DNA of 64,000 bases, taken from Platerodrilus igneus. Taxonomy: Eukaryota > Arthropoda > Insecta > Coleoptera > Lycidae. The stretch lies in assembly GCA_036346225.1 (NCBI GenBank), contig JARFIW010000836.1, forward strand, positions 2,046,001-2,110,000, in the 5' to 3' direction. Below, one piece after another: positions 34,760 through 46,625 of the stretch. Positions within the stretch are counted from its first letter, which is position 1; every line of letters begins with the position of its first letter. Below the pieces are notes generated by a model that was not told the DNA's origin, did not search any database, and saw only the letters and a program-made list of their open reading frames with translations. Both the position numbers and the translations under genes were made by a program.

Positions 34760-35462
34760 GGTTTTACCCGATATGATCGGAGGAAATGGATATAATGCAC
34801 AACCAAGCGCGGAACTATTTATACGTTGGCTACAGGCAAATTCGCTTATGCCCAGTCTCCAATTTAGTTACGTTCCCTGGGATTATAAAAACGATAAAAA
34901 GGTGGATAAACTACCTTCAATTTTTTTAACGTTGCCATTTTATTGGTTTGTTTCAGATCGACGTAATTGAAATATCAAAACGGTTTGTAACTTTGCATGA
35001 AAAATTTGCAAATTATATAATAAAACAGATGCGCAGAAGTATAGTGAATGGATTTCCTGTAAATGCTCCTATATGGTGGGTCGATCCTGTCAATCTTGCA
35101 GCGCTAAAGGAGGATACGGGTATTTTCTCCCTAATAATTTACTTTGATAGATCTCTAATTTTTTTGCAGAATATTTACTTGGTGAAGATGTGTTAGTTGC
35201 TCCTGTCATTCAAGAAGGAGCTACTTTTAGAAATATAATTTTACCCATCGGTAACTGGGTTGATGGAAATACTAAAGAAGTTCATAAGGGTCCTAAAGAA
35301 ATTAAAGCATATCATGCTCCAATAGAAATGCTGCCTTACTTTTTAAGACAAGGAAGTGATGTTGATGCAGATGAATATTACATGGGAAGCGGACTTGTAG
35401 CTACTTACAATGCAGCTTTTACAATTTTAGCGTTTATTCTCACAATAAATAACTTGTTATAG
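34760..35462 (+). CDS. GH31 glycosidase, exons 8-10 (C-terminal part)
   Basis: Exons 34760-34901, 34957-35119 and 35170-35462 have GT-AG borders with compatible phases. The product continues the barrel and C-terminal domains of GH31: VLPDMIGGNGYN, FIRWLQANSLMPSLQFSYVP, MRRSIVNGFPVNAPIWWVDP, then YLLGEDVLVAPVIQEGA, LPIGNWVDGN and PIEMLPYFLRQGS. These are the usual family blocks after the acid/base region. The last 17 residues (NAAFTILAFILTINNLL) are hydrophobic and follow a Gly/Ser stretch, which suggests a GPI-attachment signal or a membrane tail. No disabling change is seen in these exons, and no second copy exists in the window. They connect to copy B exon 7 in phase. Confidence 0.88.
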
Positions 35463-37315
35463 TGCAAACCCAATTTGTTGTTTAAGTGCACAATTTTGTT
35501 TTTAATGTATATAATTAGTTAGTTAAATAGAAATGAAGTATAGATAATGCTTACTGATTTGAATTGATAGGCAGCAAATATATCGACTACCACTGATTAT
35601 ATTTTCTGTGTTATGATCTTAATCCCCCAAGGTTGGTTTAACAGTTCTTTATTATCAGCCCTCGAAAAAGCTCTTTCCAGTCATGAAATTATCTTCACCT
35701 TCACTTTCTTTAATATTTGAACTTTTGTCTTCTATCTATTTATCTTCTGACCTATTCTCAGACGCTGTCACTATGCTTTTATTTCGACCGTCCTAGATTA
35801 AAAGAGTCATAGTATTATTTTCCTGAACTATCATTATTAACTTTATGTGAGTAGCTGAGTTAACCCGTTAACCCGAAAGCTTTAATGTTTCTAATTTTCT
35901 CTTTACCCAATATTCACGGACTTTAGCCTTATGGTATTACACTCCAAACATAGATTTATAAGCTTTTCTTATAGATTAAACCTATTCTAGAATGGCTCAG
36001 TGAATTTTGAGCTTTAATGGGTTGTCATTAATTACTTGTCAATTAGACAGGTAAAAAGGTAATATAATTCGTAGCGTGGTTGTACAGAAGGTGTAGTAAT
36101 ATTGTACAGATTTTCAATTAAAAAAAAATTAGCACCATGAAATAGCTTACCTTATTCATCTCTATAGTTAAAGTACAGCCAATTACGGTATGCTTGTACG
36201 TCTTATTTCTACAACATGAACTTTCGGGTCGCACTAGTCTCTATTTAGCTGATGCAGCGAAGTTTGTTGATCAGCTACAACATTAAAAGAAAGAATGCAT
36301 ATAAGACATTAAGAGATAAGAAAAGGCTGGTATTTTACAGGTACTACACTGCATTAAACGCACTGACTTGTCATTTCGTCTTTTTGGTAAGGTATCCCAG
36401 GGTAATTTGATCATTACGGCTGCTGTTCGTTTTCTTAAACGTTAACCACTCCTCGAGTGTGGAGCGTTCCTACTGGTCGAACCAGTGACGTATATTTATT
36501 TCAAAGCTTACTTAATTCTAAAACGCCCTGGGGTAATTACACAACCTATTTCTGCTGAAATATGTGTGTAATATCCCTATAATGAATTATTAAAATAAAA
36601 TTGTTTTGAAGCTAAATGAGTGTTACAATCGTGTCAATGCTTCAAAAAGAAAAAGTCTGTTTGTACGTGAGCTAATATGCACGGAACACATATTAAATAA
36701 CGTCTTTAGGCGCCACCTGGTTTTTAAACCGCAGCATTCCTTGCGATATCAGGAAACGGTAATAAATAGCCACGCGATCATTAGGCTACATCGATGAGCG
36801 CGCAAGGGTTTGTTTTCCGTCACACTATAGCAATTTTTTCAGCCCTACGTTAATGGGCTAGTGCAGCAAAATTGTTTTTATATAGATAGTGTACGTAAAT
36901 GATTACCCATTTTAAATCCCAAAGCGTTGGGAGTTAGTGTAACAGTATTAATTTTTTAAATAATACGTTGTGTGATCTTGTCTCTAGGAAGAAGTTAAAA
37001 CATCAATTCGGAATTTAAAAGGTCTTGAACTTTTTACGCGTGCGAGATGAAACTATAAAAGTTTCTGCACCGGCGGCTAGCTTAGCTATTATCCCATGGA
37101 GATCATAAAAAGGGCAGGTTTAAAATATTCTTCGTAAAAAACGGTAAACTAAATAAAGTGAAATTGAACGCAACTGTATTTAGCAAGTATTAAAAATATG
37201 TGATTTTAGTATCGACCTTGTCAGGTATCATTTGGGTGACGGTCCGAGACTTACCAATACTGGTTTATTGTTTTAACACTGCGCACACACTATACATTAA
37301 AAGAGGCGCGTTACA
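35463..37315. other. Intergenic DNA, including the 3' LTR of the Gypsy element at its right end
   Basis: On the minus strand, a purine tract AAAAGGGGAAAG is followed at 37315 by TGTAACGCGCC, the start of an LTR that extends leftward. The LTR's far end could not be placed, because no matching target duplication or second LTR is in view. The rest, about 35463-36600, shows nothing recognisable. Confidence 0.55.
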
Positions 37316-38290
37316 CTTTCCCCTTTTGACTACGAAGAATCACCTACGAGGTTAACACATCCTGAACGAGACGCCCACGTCGCTTCTTTTCAATAATCGG
37401 TGCAGTGTCCTTATTACCATAAAACGGAGTGAAAGCTGAACTATGATAAAGAACAAATGGAGTGGTAGGTGAATTGAAAAGTGCAATTGCAAAAGAAGAG
37501 GGGCCATGCTTACGAATAATTACATAAGGTTCATCCCGACGGGAATAAAATTTTGAAGTAACATCTTTGGAAGCGTTACTTAAATTAAGCAACGATATCT
37601 AAACTTGATTACCGACTTTAAAAGTAGGATCCGACTAACACATCGCGTATGTTTTATTTTTATCCTGTACGCCCCTCGCTTCAAGCCAAGTTCGGGACAT
37701 TTGTAAAAGGTAAGGGGACAATGGTTTTAACACCATGTTGAACATCATCAATGGTGCGCAATTCGCACCTAAAGGCTAAATATTCAACAGATTGACCTGT
37801 TGACTAACATTTAACAGAATTCAGGGCGAATCGTGTAACAGGTAAATTTACAAACCAGTTAGCGTGGTTATTTTTAACTAAAATACCTAACCTCGGTTTT
37901 AAATCACGAGTATTTCTTTCAACCATATTAGATTCGAAGTGATATAAAGGTACAAGTTGTTGTTTTATATCAAAACAAAATAAAACTTTTTGCATGACTG
38001 CGGAAATAAATTGGGTTTCGTTGTCACTGATTATTCTGCAAACTTTTGCACATTCTTCGACACTGACACGTTTTAAGGGGAATAATTCTACCCACTTCAT
38101 GCTGGAGTCTTCGACAATAAAAATCCACTTTTCACTAAGAGCAGTTTTAGGCATTGGCCCGAAAAGGTCAATTGATATGAGTTCAAAACGTTGATTATAG
38201 GGAGGGGTCTGAACAAGACCAAAAAGCTTTTATTGGTTGTTTTCTACCTGTGACACTCAGGACAATTTTGGACATATTTAATTACAAATT
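37316..38290 (-). pseudogene. Gypsy integrase
   Basis: Read leftward from 38290: a zinc-binding segment (YVQNCPECHR at about 38235-38280), the catalytic core with the first Asp in the block before GPMPKTALSEKWIFIVEDS, the second Asp in RIISDNETQFIS (about 38020-38050), the Glu in ESNMVERNTRDLKPRLG, and a C-terminal part (KDVTSKFYSRRDEPYVIIRK, 37500-37560). The D-D-E residues appear present. The frames are broken between the core and the C-terminus and around 38190. The segment ends at the purine tract of the 3' LTR. Confidence 0.85.
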
Positions 38291-38399
38291 TTCTCATCCC
38301 GATAAAAAAATTATGTACGGGATATGCTCTGTAGCGTACGCTCCACTCCATAGTGAGCAGCTGTAGGTGCATCATGCAATTATTTAAGAATAAGCTCCC

Positions 38400-39240
38400 G
38401 TTCGTGAGAAGGAGCTACTAGAGCGGCATCTGCACTATCATCCTCTCCGGTATAACGATAAAGACATCCGTTCGAAAGAATGTAACCTCGTTCGGTCCAT
38501 TTGGAAAATTCGTCCATATATACGGCTTCAAAAGCTCGCATAATTTTTCTAATTCATGATCTATCAGCTGTTGTTCCCTAATACCAGCAGCTGATCTAGC
38601 AGGTATATCAATAGATACTAAACACAAATTACAAGAAATGTTCGATGCATGTTGACACTGATGGCGGGAGAAGGTATCCGCTAAGACATTTCTTTTGTCT
38701 GGATAGTATTCGATTCGAAGATTATAACCTTGAATGAGCATCGCCCACCTGGAAAATCTGCCAGTAAGCATTTTCAGATTTAACAACCATTTTAAGGGGC
38801 AATGGTCGATAACAACTACTGCGGAAATGTGATCGAGGTAGCCTCAAAATTTTTGGAGACTCCATACCATAGCTAAGGCTTCACGTTCGGTACTAGAGTA
38901 GTTCTTTTCTGCGGGGGTTAGCAATCGACTCGCACATTCAATTGGACGTTTGTCAGGGCCTTCGCCTTGCTATAAAACAGCATCCAGTGTATAAGCCGAA
39001 GCATCCGTTTGCAGCACATACGGCTTAGTACCGTCATTTTGTGTAAGAAATGGGGCACAGGCTAAAGCAATTTTTAATTGGTTAAATGCCAATTGTTGTT
39101 CAGTCTCCCAATGAAACACAGAATTTTTTGTTGCTAGTTTGCTCAATGGTTTAGAAATATCTGCAAAATTTTCAAAAAATCTTTTGTACCTGTTTGTAAA
39201 AAACTCAAAACTTGCTTAAGATTTTTTGGAGGTGCCATAT
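38400..39240 (-). pseudogene. Gypsy RNase H region
   Basis: The open part, 38786-38418, includes LTGRFSRWAMLIQGYNLRIEY and PDKRNVLADTFSRH, the C-terminal half of Gypsy RNase H. Upstream pieces (for example the region encoding the ordered start after the RT, about 38880-39130) are in other frames with stops. It lies between RT and integrase in the usual order. Confidence 0.8.
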
Positions 39241-40590
39241 CAGCAATCGCTGACGTTTTATTCGGATCAACCTGAATTCCCTACGGAGTAATTAAATGGC
39301 CTAAATATTTTACTCGTGAACAGGCAAAATTACACTTGTCACGATTTAGCCGAAGGTTGAACTGGGTTAGTCGATTAAAAACTATTTGTAAATGTTTAGT
39401 GTGATCTTCAAACGTTTCGGATAATATAATTAAATCGTCCAAATAGGCTATATTAATATTTCATCTAAACCGGAACGAAATTTATCAATTAATCGCTAAA
39501 ACGTTGCAGGAGCGTTGCGTAACCCGAAACTCATCACTTTGTAGCGAAAATGCCGAAAGGGGTAACAAACGCAGTTTGATCTTGATCACAGTCTCTAACT
39601 TTGATTTGGTGGTAACCACTACGAAGATCAAGTGTACTTATAAAAAAGGAACGTTTAATGGAATGCAATAAGTCATCCATACGTGGGAGGGGGTATGAAT
39701 CCGGAACAGTTATTGCATTATGTTTGCGATAATCAGTACAAAAGCGGATTTCGTCATTCTTTTTGGGAACTAATACAACTGGCGCGGCCCACGGTAATTC
39801 GCATTCTTCAATGAGATATTTGGCTAGCATACGGTCAATTTCTTGACGTAAAAACTCTCGCTTAGTCGGAGTAAACCGGTATGGAGGAGTAGAAATAGGG
39901 GCATGACTTTCCGTGTCAATACAGTGTTCAGTAAATGGGGTAGTGCTTGAAGTAATAGGTCCAATTGGGCACGATTGTCAAGCGATAATAATCTATTTTC
40001 TTCCGAACAAAAACAATTTATAACTTTCGATGCAGCAATAGGTTGAATTTTTAGTGAAGAAACTTCCGTCAATAGATCAAATTTAATTTGATCCTTTCCA
40101 GAAAAACACCATTTGCTTGCAAATCGATCGATAATAATTTTTAAATCTTCAACAAAGTAATACCCAAAAGAGTGTCGCTAACTTGGCCATTCGAGAAGAA
40201 TTACAAATTTGTAAGTATGCCACGATTATTCAAAGAAATATTAACTATTGTGCAAAGGACTTCTTGTTTAAACGAACTTCCTATTGCAAGTTTAGTGTCA
40301 ATATTGTGTCGTAAAAAAGTTTTTATTTTATGATTTAAGTAGGTAATTGAAACAATTTTTCGCTATCAACACTTTGCTTAGCTGCAGTATTAAGAAGTGT
40401 AGTCCCCTAGAAGCCAAGTATTCCAATGTATAAATCGGTTTTGACCTAGGACGCACACAATTTAAATTGGTTGTGAGAAAATCACAAAAATCCATCACAG
40501 AAGTTGCAACAACTTTGCAATCTGGACAGTTAGATCTGATAAAACCTGCTTTACCACATCCAAAACAAGAAATTGTGAGTAGAACGCCTG
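39240..40590 (-). pseudogene. Gypsy zinc knuckle, protease remnant and reverse transcriptase
   Basis: From the right: a CCHC-like knuckle (CFGCGKAGFIRSNC at about 40535-40580), a decayed protease in which the active triplet reads Asn-Thr-Ala (about 40385-40410), then the RT. The open frame 39830-39534 holds PWAAPVVLVPKKNDEIRFC, DYRKHNAITVPDSYPLPRMD and FFISTLDLRSGYHQI. The catalytic box AYLDDLIILSE follows at about 39420-39455 in a shifted frame and is intact. Frame breaks near 39830, 39530 and 40080 make it non-functional. The right edge abuts LINE sequence without a recognisable LTR. Confidence 0.85.
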
Positions 40591-40599
40591 GATCAACTG

Positions 40600-42494
40600 T
40601 AAAATCAGAATGATTAGGTGCATGGTAATCAAAGAGGGAATAATAGTGTCATTAAGGAAATTTACTCTGTCATCTAGGTACGGTAGCTTCTTGACTGTCT
40701 CCCATTGAACGTGCTTGGCATCATATGCAAATTTCTTCACATTGAAGAATCTAAAGTCTCTGCAAATTAAGGTCTGCACACTTTGTTTTACAATGTTTAC
40801 ATCAAATTTATATAAGAAACGTCAAGGTCGATCATTTCACAAGGTATATCTTTTAGTTGAGGATTCGAGTACACAATATCAAGTAGGGTTGATGAGGGCT
40901 CTTTTTGGCTATTTTACATTTTTTGTCAATTGAAGACATTAAGGAGGGAACTTAATTTTTCACAATTGGAATCATGTTGGATAAAGTCAAGATATACATC
41001 TCTAATAAGAATAATATTATCATATTTAGTACAGAAACATGCAAAAGCTGATTCAAGTTCGTTTAGGCAAGTTAGATTAGTGCTTGGAAATCATTAGCTA
41101 TATTGTACTATATTGTACTCTTGTTGGACGATCTGCTCTAATGAGATTGTATCCCGGAATGCTGATTAGTGTGGATGGAAAGTCAGTAGACAAGCAGGTT
41201 TCGGTAATCCCAATAAGATCACAGTCATGTGTTTTGAGAAATGTTACAAAATAGTCAAAACATGAAGTTAACGATCTAATGTTGATAAGACATAAGACCA
41301 AATGCTTGCGTACTTGTATTTCTTTTGTTTGAATTAATGATAAATCATATTGTGCACAATATATTGTAATTGATATATCGAAGAACCATATTCTATGTTT
41401 GCATTTTCTCTCTTTATCGCTTGTAGATAACAAGGATATTCTCTATCTACTGCTGTGTGTTTGTCATCAATATCCATATTTAATTTAGTTTTAGCATATA
41501 TGCAATTTGAACTTTTGTAGGTGTCCGAAGTGCAGCTCTTATAGTTATGTTTTCTTGAACATAAGGAGCAAGTTATCTCAGATTTACAATCTTCAGTAAT
41601 ATGGTTAAACTTTAAACATTTACAACATTGGATAATGTTACTGTGGTTATAGGTATTGCCCATTGACTAGCCAATTACAACTTTCTCATTTTTATCAAGG
41701 CATCATGAATTTTAGAATCTGTTTCAACAATAATTACAGAGTTTATTCCCGTTTGCTTTTAGTGACTTTCAAAACTTGAAGGTGAAAATTATTGGCATTA
41801 GAATTCAGCTTGTTTTGTATAACTATTGCTTCCGTGATTTTACTGCTGTCCATATCTATATCATCATTGTCGATGTTAACAATTCTCATCTTTGGTTTCC
41901 AAATACGGGGTGCCTCAGTCTCATATTTGTTGCCTAACTTTTCCGATATCTTGTGTTGCAACAAGTTGCGATCAGATCGACTTCCACGACCAATGACAAT
42001 TCGTCTTTTTGATGTTTCTCGAACATTTGCGTATTTACTCCAATCTCTGTAGAGTTAATTACATCTTTACTTTCTGTCTTGGTTTCTTTACTAAGTTGAA
42101 GATTGAACGGTTTGACGACTAATATTGGTTGCGATTTTGCTGCAGTGGCCGTGTTTACTCATTTCATTTACAGGCATTAACTGATTGGTAGAAAGGCTTT
42201 CTGAAGTCATTTCCATATACTCGGTTTAGAAATTTTCAAACAAAGCATCGAGTTCTTTAAGGGCTTCTTGCATTTTAGCTTGTATAAGATCTTGGAATGA
42301 GTTTCCTGAGACTAATTTTTTTCTGACAGACATGATTTGCAGTAATATAGAAAAGTTCCCTTTTTAAGTTCTAAGCAGGGCACCTCAGATGAGGTGAGCA
42401 CACTACAATCGTTGCACATAACCTTTTGACATTTCTCACAGCTGAATACTTTATTGTTGCTTTTGCATATTAAACAGGCTGACATTTTTGTCAC
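40600..42494 (-). mobile_element. LINE, 5' half (ORF1 and endonuclease)
   Basis: From 42494 leftward: an ORF1 start with a Cys-rich PHD-like finger (CLICKSNNKVFSCEKCQKVM), a middle region (41964-41743), and CCHC knuckles (CCKCLKFNHITEDC at about 41600-41640, and CSLCSRKHNYKSC). ORF2 then starts with an APE-type endonuclease (LINIRSLTSCFDYF, HDCDLIGITETCLS with the catalytic Glu, about 41180-41290) and its C-terminal part (RDFRFFNVKKFAYDAKHVQW, 40720-40775). No RT follows: the sequence turns into Gypsy gag/pol at about 40600. Frames are broken in several places. It is a Jockey/CR1-type non-LTR element by domain order. Confidence 0.75.
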
Positions 42495-42624
42495 CTTGTA
42501 TCTACATCAGTTGTATTATATATTTAACTTCATTATTTGGCTTAATTCTGAAGTAAAATGAAAAGTAAATAACTGATAATAACTATATTAGTATTCTTTA
42601 AAGATGTTAGATTTAAGGCCCTAC

Positions 42625-42925
42625 AAGCGATTTCTCCAATGCTACACTCAAAGGTACTACGTTGGCCAGGAAGCGAGTTTTTTTTACCTGAAAAATTTTT
42701 AATTTTGCCGAACTTTTGCTGTTTAAAGCAAGGTAGGGATCCTTAACGTGCGTGATAACTTTTACACACGGGACCTCCATTTTACGTCTCATCCGAACGA
42801 GGGCGTATTTTTGTGAAAAATGCTCGCCTAATGTTTTTCAAGCGGACCGTGCCGGGATTCGAGCCCGCGATCTTGGGCGTAGTAGTCACACGCATACCAA
42901 CTACGCCACGGAGTCGCCCTGGATT
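42625..42925 (-). mobile_element. tRNA-derived SINE, copy 1
   Basis: The minus strand starts with a tRNA-like head containing an A box (TGGCGTAGTTGG) and a B box (GGCTCGAATCC), followed by a body shared with copies at 46626, 49999 and 53440: GGAGGTCCCGTGTG, CACGCACGTTAAGGATCC, GGTAAAAAAAACTCGCTTCC and a 3' end near AGCATTGG. No coding capacity. Its target duplication was not resolved. Confidence 0.8.
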
Positions 42926-43129
42926 ACAGGCCACCAAAGATCAAAGTGGTAACACTATTTTCCAAGTTGTCATTTACTGAGGTTTTATTGTAATCAATGA
43001 TGAATCTTTGATTGTTTGATTTCAAAGTTTTGATATTTTGCTTCTTCACTTTTAATTACACCATATTATAAAATTTCACCTTTATAGTTGCTATTCTTCT
43101 AATACAAAACTTATCTTAAACACAGAACA

Positions 43130-43425
43130 TTTTATTAGCTTTAGCGGAATACCGACACATTTTTTCCAACAAGATGGTGCTCCTTTTCACAATACGTGAG
43201 ATGTTAGTTTAGCCTTATACAATATTTTTCTCTGGGGATATCTTAAGAATAAGGTTTATGCAGTAGCAGTAACAACTGAAGAAGACTGCAAAAATAGGAT
43301 TCGACTGGCTATACACGATATAAATCCAGAAATAATTAAAGCGGCAACATCGAAAGAATTGTTGAAAAGAGTAAATCTTTGTTTAGGTCAAAATGGTGAA
43401 AATTTTGAACATTAATTAATAAAAA
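43130..43425 (+). pseudogene. Tc1/mariner transposase C-terminal fragment
   Basis: It reads HFFQQDGAPFHNT (second catalytic Asp), FLWGYLKNKVYAVAVTTEED (third-position region) and IHDINPEIIKAAT...GENFEH up to a stop at about 43412. This is the last third of the transposase group that carries the Q-Q-D-G-A-P box. The N-terminal parts are missing, and one stop lies after the NT of the HNT motif. Confidence 0.75.
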
Positions 43426-43849
43426 ATTTAAGTTTCTCATTTTTTTGTTTGTCTGTTTCATTGCCTTTGGTCATTGTCATCTCTGTATTTCGATGTATAA
43501 ATTATTTTTGTCACTTAAAAACTGAAAATAATCTTAGAAAAGATTATGCATTACACATTGTTCTGAAAGGCATTGATCGTCTGTACGTATGCATACACAT
43601 TAATGCATTTTTGAAGGCTTATCTTTGATTTTAGGTGTGGGGATATGTTATACCGAACAACAGCATTTTTAAGTTACCTGATACTGTAGTTTTATTTTAA
43701 AAAGATAACTTTGTATTTTCCTGAAAATATACTAAAAAATTTTCAGAACTGTCTCATGAAATGCATGTCCCCCTTCATTAGCTATAACTTTTATCTAAAC
43801 GGTTTTTTTTCTACATCTTATGCTTTTTAAATTAAACGCGAGTTACGTT
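43426..43849. other. Non-coding stretch, nothing recognised
   Basis: AT-rich spacer between a transposase fragment and repeat S copy 2. Confidence 0.45.
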
Positions 43850-44345
43850 TCGGGCCTTAAAAGCGGTGTTTTTAAAAACTTCTTCCAAAACTTCTTGTAA
43901 CAAATTTTATTTATTAAACAGAAATTACAATGGAATTTTGACAAACTTGATTAATTATTTTAAGTTGAAATAAAAATAATAATTGTATTAATATTAGGGC
44001 GAGTAGCCTAAGCAAACGGCAATGTTGAAGTTGAAATACTCAAGACTGACTGATCTGGGGCTCCAGGGGTATTTATATTGTTCCTGTCTTTTACATGTAT
44101 GTGGGAACTTGTAGAGCTCATGTCTGCTTATTTCTTTATTCTATTCATTATACAATGTAACAATCTTAATTTCTAAGTAATTGCGGTTTCTTAACCGTCT
44201 GTGACCTGCATCTGCAGTATCACTTACTGCCTGGAATATAATGTATTACATCCATTCTCACAACTTGCTTGTGAAATATTAATAACCTTTCTTATTTATC
44301 GTTGAATTTACAATGTTGCATATAACTTAAGTTTTTTTATAATTT
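43850..44345. repeat. Repeat S, copy 2
   Basis: Co-linear with 33290-33835, same orientation. It lacks the foldback that follows copy 1. Confidence 0.7.
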
Positions 44346-44794
44346 TCTAATAATTTTTATTTATTTGTACGTATATAGATTGGGGATACACAACTTGCGT
44401 TGATTGGTTTAAAAATTACACCCTTATTACTTAATAAATTTTGTTTAATTATTTTTAACGGCATGTTTACATTTTTGTGCTCAATCATCGATACCAGAGA
44501 ACAGAAACTACCATCTTTTAAAATTTTATCCAATCCCTCCAGGCACAGTAAGAATATTCAATGCGCATTTCAACACCTATATTCGAATCCAACACTTATA
44601 CCTCTCATAAGAAAGATATATTATTGCATGAAAATGCGAAAGTGAAAGTATCGGCTCGTCCTGGTGACGTCAGTGATGAATGACTTTGGAAAGTACAAAA
44701 ATTTGCAAAACGGAACTTTTCCCATTAGAAAATACATGTAAAAATGATATTTTTGCGCTCGCAGTAACTAGCATATCTAGTAATGCGTTTTATT

Positions 44795-45345
44795 TTGTTG
44801 AAAAAAATTTTTTAGAAAGTAAAAAAAATACGTTTAATCGTTGAAAGTTGAATTTGGGTACAAAATTCTGTAAATGAGGGGACGTTTATTAAATAAAATT
44901 TTTTACACATATTGTAGTGTTTGTTGTCGAAAAAATCGTTGAGAAGCATGCTTTAGTTCACCATTTAGAAAATTTTTTAGAAAGTAAAAAAATAATATTT
45001 TGTTATTGAAAAATGAATTCGGATACAAATTTATGTAGAACGACGAGCGGTTTTTTATTAAATACCAAGTTTGCAGCGTTTATTTATGAAGAAATTGTTA
45101 AGAAATACATTTTATTATAATATTTAGAAAATTATTTAGAAAGTCAAAAAATGATATTAAAGATAAAAAACAAATTTGAGCACAAAATATCGGCAGGCAA
45201 CGTGATACACGTTTTACAGCATTTGTTTCCGAAGAAGTCATTAAGGAACTTATTTAATTTCCAATTTAGAAATTTTTTATAAAGTCAAAAATTACGTTAA
45301 AAAGTCGAAAAATGAATTTAGGCACAACATCTCGGCAAACTGTAG
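44795..45345. repeat. Tandem repeat, unit about 160 bp, 3.5 copies
   Basis: The anchor TTTAGAAAGTAAAAAAA recurs at about 44814, 44977, 45136 and (diverged) 45277. Between anchors, blocks such as AAAAATGAATTCGG/AATTTGGGTACAAA(A)T and the GTTTT(T)TTATTAAAT region recur in order. It has satellite-like character. Confidence 0.7.
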
Positions 45346-46090
45346 GTAGATTGTTTTTAAATCTAATGGTTGAAAAATGGAGTTGGTAGCAAACATACGT
45401 GTTTGCTATTTTAGATTTATAAACACATGTGGATGGATTGTGGGCACGACACGACAGCAAGACGAAATTTTGAAAAAATTAGTAAGGCAAGTGGCTTACT
45501 GCCAAGTTCGAAATTGGCACCATCCACATCAATTGTTTAAAACCTTTTTGATGTTAAAAATTTCAAATTTCCGCCGTATTTCGTGTGCAGAAGAATGTAA
45601 TACGAAATTTTGAGTAAACTAAAAATTTAAATAAATTAGTACTGAAAACGAGGCTAGAAACAACTAAGTTTGTTTATAATGTATTTGTTCTTGACATACT
45701 TGTGTACATTATGTCGTAACCCGAGTGTAATAAAATACAATAATTGGTTCCTAGGTCTGTGCCTATTTTTTTGGTCTGACGTTTTTTAATCACATCCTAA
45801 GTTTTACTTATTTTAAGAAGTTTATCTTAATAGTCTTATAAATTTTTAAATTGATTGTAGGGCTGTTTGTAATAATTGTCCTAGTTATTACGGTTAAACG
45901 TGTCAAGGGTAGTTCTGAAACGTATTGCGTTGTACAAACTTAAGGTTATTGGGACAATCATGTAAATAATAGTGCTAGTTGCGTCATATGTGGCAAGAGG
46001 TTGTGATAAATGTTGAACTGTGGATAAAGATAAGTGTGGTACGTTATTAAACTACGATTTTGAAATATATATTAACTTAATTTCTTATCA
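45346..46090. other. Non-coding stretch, nothing recognised
   Basis: A short open frame at 45377-45613 has no recognised domain. 44346-44794 is likewise unassigned. Confidence 0.4.
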
Positions 46091-46613
46091 CTACTAAAAA
46101 TGGTTGAGGAAGAAAGAAGTATGTGAAAAACAGTAAAAAATAGAAGAGATAGAATGATAGGCCACATACTAAACCATGAGGGAATAGTGCGGAATATATT
46201 AGAAACAGAGATAAGGAAAAAGAGAAGTAGAGGTAGACCTAGGTTAGACTACTGCACACAGATAGTGAAAGATGTAGGCCGTGAGAATTTCAGGGAGATG
46301 TGTAGGTTAGCTCAGAATAGAAATCAATGGAGGTACGCATCCAACCAGTCCCAAGATGGAAAACTAATGACAAAAATAATAACTGTACTTAAACATGATG
46401 ATTACTATAAACAACTACAGATATTGGTTTTGCAATACTCTCAACTAATGTTAATTGTGCGAAAGGATTTACTGGAAAACTATTAATACGGCAAATGTCT
46501 AAGTAAGTGTTGGGGGAACCTTGGCAGCCACAGGATGCTTAACCCCTTTCACATACCACTGAATCTCGGTAAAATACGGCATATAATTAGAAAACAATAG
46601 AAGGGAATCGAGC
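46091..46613 (+). mobile_element. LINE 3' end, copy 1
   Basis: The frame 46154-46486 encodes the C-terminus common to many insect LINE ORF2 proteins: MIGHILNHEGIVRNILE, GRPRLDYCTQIVKDVG and LAQNRNQWRYASNQ. A shared 3' UTR follows (TGGCAGCCACAGGATGCTTA). Relatives lie at 46858-47190, 47200-47690, 55130-55620 and 55800-56060. A SINE is inserted at its end. Confidence 0.75.
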
Positions 46614-46625
46614 TGTATATAGGCT

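Noticed and set aside
42840..42925. A functional tRNA gene on the minus strand
   Set aside because: The anticodon arm is degenerate, and the sequence continues directly into the shared SINE body.
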